From NCBI GenBank assembly GCA_026120185.1, contig JANUWF010001188.1, forward strand, positions 496,001-560,000: 64,000 bases of DNA, given 5' to 3'. How positions within the stretch are numbered: position 1 is the stretch's first letter; every line of letters starts with the position of its first letter. This stretch comes from Voacanga thouarsii (lineage: Eukaryota; Streptophyta; Magnoliopsida; Gentianales; Apocynaceae). Made by a program: the position numbers and the translations under genes. The notes beneath the pieces are model-generated. The model did not search any database. It saw only the letters and a program-made list of their open reading frames with translations, and was not told the DNA's origin. Positions 58,746-64,000 of the stretch are shown here, piece after piece.

Positions 58746-60421
58746 TGTTAGTGTTATGCCCTAGAGGCAATCACTTGTACTATGTATATTGCATAATAAT
58801 TAATACGAGGCATTATTTATCTTTCAATTTAATTGTTATATCTTAATATGCGTATAAACTATTTGCTAAAGTCTCTAGTTCAACACGGTGTTAAGGAAAT
58901 CATGATAGAGATCATGATGTGAGATTCCTACTACACTATGTAGTATATGTGCTTGAATCATCCCTAGTTATAGTATTAATAAGATGGGACATTATTAATA
59001 TGTCAAGACTAGCACATGTTATATCCTTTGATTAGATTAAGCGGTGGTTCTCATAACCATGACTATTGTGATACTTAAGATTAATATGTGGATGCTTGTT
59101 ATATGAACAAGTTCATTGGATGACCTAGCTATGAGATAATCACTTGGATAAGGTATTTAGTGCCAGTGATAAAATTTCATTATAGCAAACGTGCAAATAT
59201 TTTAGACTTGAGATCTCCATGATACTTTGTTTGCTGAGCATTATACTTTGATTCTAATCTCTGGAGCCAGATCAAGGGCCACCTTTGGGATAGATATTAG
59301 GTACAATGCAAGGTAAACGAAAGTGGTTGAGAGGGTCAATAAATGACTCACCACTCCTAATAGTAGGAGAGCATATCTCAGGGCCACTTGTAGAAATCAT
59401 TACTCATGAAATCCTTAGCCAAGGTGACTATGTGTTGGAAATAGTTTCAAATTTGATACACATATCGAGTAATGGATTTCTTGAACAAGTACTAAAATAT
59501 TCGGGCTAGAATTAATAATATTTTGGATGGAGTTGACACTAATTCCATACTATAAACCGAATAAGATATAGTATAGTGAAAGGAATTTATTGCACTGGTT
59601 ATTTGTTATTGAAAGGTTCATGTCAAGCCACTTGACATTCTGGACTTTTAGGTGATCAAGAGTCATTGCTAGATATCGCTCTTGATCTACTAAATATGAA
59701 TTTATTAATTAGAGAATTAATAAATTAATCTTATATTTTATTTAGGATTATTAATTCTAAAACTATTCGAATTAATTCATATTATGCTACCAATAAGACT
59801 AGGAAACCTAATGGGTCACACACAATAAAGGTTTGAATACTCAATATATATTATTTGATAATATTGTAGGGTTAATTGAGAGAAGAAAATATATTTATAG
59901 ATGAATTATAAGTTTGTTATAATTCATGGGACTTAGTTGCAATTATATAAACTTTAAGGGCCCAATTGTAGACATTGGACTTGGAAGACTTAATTACAAT
60001 TAACATAAATTATAAAACTATAAATAAGAAAATTCATTCCTTTTGCCTGGGTTTTTTTTTTTACGATAAAAAATAGAGGAATTCCAGACTCCCTCTTCAC
60101 CTTTTTCTTCTCCAATTAAAACCTAGCCACTCATTTTCTACTAGCATAGTTTTGAGCAAGCTTTGTGAGCAATTCAACCTTGTGTGAATAACTATTAGAG
60201 ACAATCGTACTCTTGGATTATAGTGGTGTGAGGTGGACGAGCAAAGTAGAGGAATTGGTTCCTTGGTTTAGCTCAAGAAAGTTTTTGTTTTCTGCTATAG
60301 AAGGTAATCTCCGTTTCCTTCCTCTATTCCCGTTTTAATTGTAAACACGTGATCCTTAGACATGGATTTCATAGTTATTTCCGTTGTGTTCTTATTTGAT
60401 AAGCATGATGAAATCCCAATA
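58746..60421 (+). repeat. CopB1 5' LTR
   Basis: 1,676-bp LTR beginning tgttagtgttatgccc and ending near cccaata (CA now TA) just before a primer-binding site. It is homologous to CopB-solo. A possible splice donor (agaag/gtaatc) lies near 60303. The frame 59306-59509 is not supported by any family likeness. Confidence 0.9.
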
Positions 60422-60422
60422 G

Positions 60423-60434
60423 TGGTATCAGAGT
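60423..60434 (+). other. CopB1 primer-binding site (tRNA-iMet type)
   Basis: tggtatcagagt follows the LTR after one base; one base differs from the initiator-Met consensus. This shows that CopB1 is a full element, not a solo LTR. Confidence 0.92.
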
Positions 60435-62282
60435 CTTTGTGTTTGTGTTTTAATGGGTCTTTAATTGCTTTGAAATCGTGTCTAAGCATGTAACTGTGTG
60501 ATCATGGAGATTGCATGTCTACTACTTTGTATGGCGTGTCTGGATTTTCTGGTTTGAAGAGTCTCTGGGTCATTGAAAAATGGTTGGGAAGTTGTTTCCA
60601 TGTGGGTCTCTGTTTTTGCGTTAGATTCTTGTTGCAATCAAGTTTTGATTCAAAAATTTGGATTGTTGTTTAAATTGTGATGTAGATTATAGTTGGTTAT
60701 TAATATTAATTAACAATGTTTGATATCAAAATTGTTTTGAATAGTCTGAAAAACACTTGACTATTCATGGAACATTTGCAGCAAAATTCAGGAAAGAAGG
60801 TGAACAGTGGTATTTTTTCGCCTCCAAAGCATACCTAGGGCTGGGTATGTTCGACCCACCTAGCGCCAGATACACTATGTTCTTCCCCTGTGCGTGCCTC
60901 CAGAGCAAACCTGGCGCCGGGTACATTCGACCAACCTGGCGCCAGGTGCACTCTGTTCTAGCGCTGTTTTATATAAAAAAAGAAAGTTTTTTTAATCTTT
61001 TTTAATTTTGAGAATGGATTCTAATAATGATTAGAATTTATTTGAAACCTATGATTTTGGACAAAAATATTTTCAAAATTATATGTAGGACCTAATTTCA
61101 AAGTTTTTTTAATCTTTTTTAATTTTGAGAATGGATTCTAATAATGATTAGAATTTATTTGAAACCTATGATTTTGGACAAAAATATTTTCAAAATTATA
61201 TGTAGGACCCATAATGTTTTAAAAATTTAATTTTAGCCTAAAACTTTTCAAAATTTGATTTTGGACCCAGATTTCTCCAAAATACTGATTTTGGATGATT
61301 GTGCATTGGATGTTTTATGATGTTTTTTAAGCATGTTTTATTGGCATGGTGGATGGTTATGGACTAAAACTAAACTTATCTGTTCATACATCTTTATCGC
61401 TTTGTTTTAATTAAATAGGGCCTATGCATCTTACTTTATTTCAAATTCTTGTGTAATTCTCTTCTCATCTAACTCCCTACGAATGCAACTCGACGTTTCT
61501 TCCTTTAGGAGATTATGTAATTAGTTTATATAGGTTAGATTGAGGTAGAATTTTATTTACAAGATTTTGAAGACAACAATCAAAATGAAGCAAGATGGTA
61601 AGACATTTTGCTTAAATCATGCATGAACACAAAGAGTTGACCATATTAATTTCCTTGATGGCTTGAGGAAATTAATTTAGAGAATCCATATCTATACCAC
61701 GTAATTTTTTTATTACCATGTTTATCAATTTATGTTGATTATTGATAAATTGTATGCATGACAAATGATGAGACAACTAAAAGGAATAAATCCCTCAAAT
61801 AATATTAAATCTAATGCTTTCCATTAATATAGTAAGAATGAGAGCTCTTTTTCGAGACTAGGTTGTTGGACATACCTAAGCCTACTTGACATTGAGTATG
61901 TTCAAGCTATGGAATTTAATTCCTGATTAATGGATTTGGTTTAACTAATTTCTTTATTCCGGTTGGGCTAACCGAAGCATAAAGAATATTAGAGGCAAGG
62001 TTAGGATAATATTAAATACTTTAATGATTAAAAGATGTTAATCACCCAATGATACAGTAGTTACATTTGATGTAATTGGTATTGGATACTTACAATTGAA
62101 CTTAAGAGTAGTTTGTTGGGATAACCCAAGGTCATTCTTAAAGAATTTGGATACTGGTCCACTAAAAAAGCTTTCAACGGGCTTTCCCGAGTCAATAGTG
62201 GAGGCTATTGATTTGAGTAAAATAGTTGAATAAAAATGTGTTCAATTAAAGACCTAATTACTTGCATATAATGAGCATATAC
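60435..62282 (+). other. CopB1 leader (5' part of internal region)
   Basis: Non-coding sequence after the primer-binding site. It contains a GC-rich patch with palindromic cctggcgccagg words (60800-60965) and a 117-bp tandem duplication (60983-61208), followed by AT-rich sequence. No gag start was recognised before the DNA transposon at 62283; gag-pol must lie beyond the window or be missing. The frame at 60757-61005 spans the GC-rich patch and is probably chance. Confidence 0.7.
60983..61208 (+). repeat. 117-bp tandem duplication in the CopB1 leader
   Basis: A segment of about 109 bp starting aaagtttttttaatc occurs at 60983 and again at 61100. By eye the copies are nearly identical. Confidence 0.9.
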
Positions 62283-63471
62283 CACTACAAAAAAAAAAAA
62301 AAAAGGCTTTTGGCAATGCTTTTATTTGCAACATAGCAAAATCTATGGTGAAAGCTTAGTTTTTACCACAGTTTTGAATTCTATGGTATATAAAACCTTT
62401 TTGTAACACTTTATTTTGTCACGGTTACGTTTCTGTAGGAAAAAGTTTTTTTTATTTTTTTATCATAAATTTAAAAATTGTGTGGCTAAAAATAATTTTT
62501 AGCCACAAAGATTTGAAATTGTGAGTAAATAAATTTTATTACCCACAGTTTTACTAAACTATGGAAAAATCATATTTTTTCTTATTTTATCAAATATTAA
62601 AAATGTAAACATAAAATAGAAGCTTTCATTAGATACCATGATTGAGGTAATTGTATATATTCAAGTGGTATTGTATTCAAATATTGATATTACTATTTTA
62701 TTAATTTTTATATAGTTTTTTGGACCAACTACCTTTTTTTTAAAAAAATATTTTTTTAGATATTATGCTAGATAATATGCCAAAATATATCCGATATATC
62801 CGATTATTTTCAAATTTTTTCATAGCACCTTTCTTAGCAATTTTAACAAATGCAATAGTTGGATCGTTAATTTGACACGCATATCTTTGTAAACGCGTTA
62901 GATTTTGGAATTTTTTTTAGATATTATACTAGATTGCGTACCAAAATATATCTAATTACTTTCAAATTTTGTCATAACACTTTTCTTAACAATTTTAACA
63001 AATTTAACAATTCGATCGTTAATTTGATACGTTTATATTTGTAAATGCATTAGGTTTTGAATATTTTTTTAAATATTATACTAGTTTATGTACCAAAAAA
63101 TATTCGTTTACCTTCAAATTTTGTCATAACACTTTTCTTAGTAATTTTAACAAATCTAATGGTTGGATCATTAATTTGATACGCCTATCTTTGTAAATGC
63201 ATTAAACTTTTGGATTTTTTTGTTTAGATATTAGCTAGATTATGTACCAAATTATTTCTGATTACCTTCAGATTTTGTCATAGTGATTTTAATAAATTTA
63301 ATGGTTGGATCATTAATTTGATATGCATATCTTTGTAAATGCGTTAGGTTTTGAAAATTTTTTAAAATATTATGCTAGAGTATGTTTTAAAATATATCCG
63401 ATTACCTTTAAATATTGTGATGACACTTTTTTTTAGTGATTTTAATAAATCTAATGGTTAGATCGTTAATT

Positions 63472-63509
<38 letters not shown>

Positions 63510-64000
63510 AAATGCTTATGGTTTTTGATATTTTGATAGATTATGTGTCAAAATATATCCGATTACCTTTAAATTTTGTCATAACACTTTTTTTTAGTGA
63601 TTTTAACGAATCTAATGATTAAATTGTTAATTTGATACGCATATCTTTGTAAATGCATTATGTTTTGGATATTTTTTAGATATTATGCTAGATCATGGGT
63701 CAAAATATATCAGATTATCTTTAAATTTTTTCATAACACTTTTATTAGTGATTTTAACAAATCTAACAGTTAGGTCGTTAATTTGATACACAAATCTTTG
63801 TAAATGCGTTAAGTTGTAGATATTTTTCTAGATATTATGATAGATTATTTGCCGAAATATATTTGATTACTTTTAAATTTTGTCATAACATTTTTCCTAG
63901 TGATTCTAATAAATATATGATTGGATCATTAATTTGATACACCTATCTTTGTAAATGTATTAGTTTTTGGATTTTTTTTTTTTAGATATTATGCTAGATA
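62283..64000. mobile_element. Probable CACTA (EnSpm) DNA transposon, left end
   Basis: It starts cactacaaaaa with a run of about 16 A, then ggcttttggcaatgc and tttgcaac-type words. This is the usual look of a CACTA terminus and subterminal region with its cactacaa end and gcaac/gttgc-like repeats. The preceding bases tac could be the 3-bp target duplication, but the other end is outside the window. No transposase frame is present. The last 1.25 kb are a tandem array. Confidence 0.55.
62740..64000. repeat. Tandem array of about 150-bp units, at least eight, open at the right
   Basis: The landmark ctttgtaaatgc (or atttgtaaa) recurs at 62885, 63037, 63189, 63331, 63504, 63645, 63796 and 63947. 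Spacings are 152, 152, 142, 173, 141, 151 and 151. Each unit also contains gatattatgctaga, caaaatatatccgatta, tttgtcataacactttt and ggatcgttaatttgata. The 173-bp unit is enlarged by a (TA)n run at 63475-63503. The units are diverged. The array continues past the window. Confidence 0.93.

Noticed and set aside
62740..64000. The 150-bp array considered as centromeric satellite
   Set aside because: Units are strongly diverged and uneven in length and start near a transposon terminus; with only eight units visible a centromeric role cannot be claimed.

Overview
This window is nuclear DNA of a flowering plant, most likely a dicot, from a gene-free block of nested retrotransposons (pericentromeric or other heterochromatin). 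It is AT-rich and has no operons, ribosome-binding sites, tRNA or rRNA genes. Every coding stretch I recognise is a broken piece of a Ty1/copia, Ty3/gypsy or LINE element. The species cannot be fixed from this sequence. I found no intact host gene; 45708-47483 is the only long stretch I could not assign to an element. Element names below are local labels. || LAYOUT. (1) 1-10898: a decayed Ty3/gypsy chromovirus-like element, Gyp1 (+ strand). The tail of its 5' LTR ends at 1596, the internal region is 1597-5274 and the 3' LTR starts at 5275. A 3.84-kb solo LTR of another family (SoloF, 7022-10863) sits in that 3' LTR. (2) 10899-34155: a copia element, CopA2 (+). Its 5' LTR is lost at a deletion junction near 10898. 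Its gag is split by a 4.48-kb solo LTR of the Gyp1 family (SoloG, 12531-26835). That solo LTR is itself split by a nearly full-length copia element, CopA1 (- strand, 16842-26660). A solo LTR, D3 (29609-31078), interrupts CopA2 between reverse transcriptase and RNase H. (3) 34156-45707: the end of a second gypsy element, GypE (+). Its 3' LTR carries D1 (35359-41027), a non-autonomous LTR element on the - strand, and a copia solo LTR, CopB-solo (42097-43817). (4) 45708-47483: unassigned AT-rich DNA. (5) 47484 to 58745 and probably beyond the window: a third copia element, CopA3 (-), interrupted by D2 (51718-58295, +) and then by CopB1 (from 58746, +). D2 carries a 5'-truncated LINE. CopB1 is interrupted at 62283 by a probable CACTA DNA transposon with a tandem array of about 150-bp units running off the window. 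|| SUPPORT. Seven insertions have matching 5-bp target-site duplications: CopA1 tattt, SoloG ttttg, SoloF tatac, D3 tactt, D1 aatat, D2 cttgt, CopB-solo gctcg. At several of them, cutting out the insert restores a continuous older element. || MOST INTERESTING. (a) In the CopA family a short ATG-initiated reading frame lies near the downstream end of the LTR. It ends in codon phase 1 at a GT splice donor, and a 3' splice acceptor just upstream of the gag ATG restores phase. The implied intron removes the primer-binding site, so full-length and spliced RNAs would have different roles. (b) CopA1 and CopA2 share Asp-to-Asn changes at the catalytic positions of both protease and reverse transcriptase, which suggests a sub-lineage moved in trans rather than two independent decays. 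(c) The D family has no recognisable gag-pol but keeps a conserved frame of about 200 codons of unknown function and repeated polypurine-tract-like motifs.
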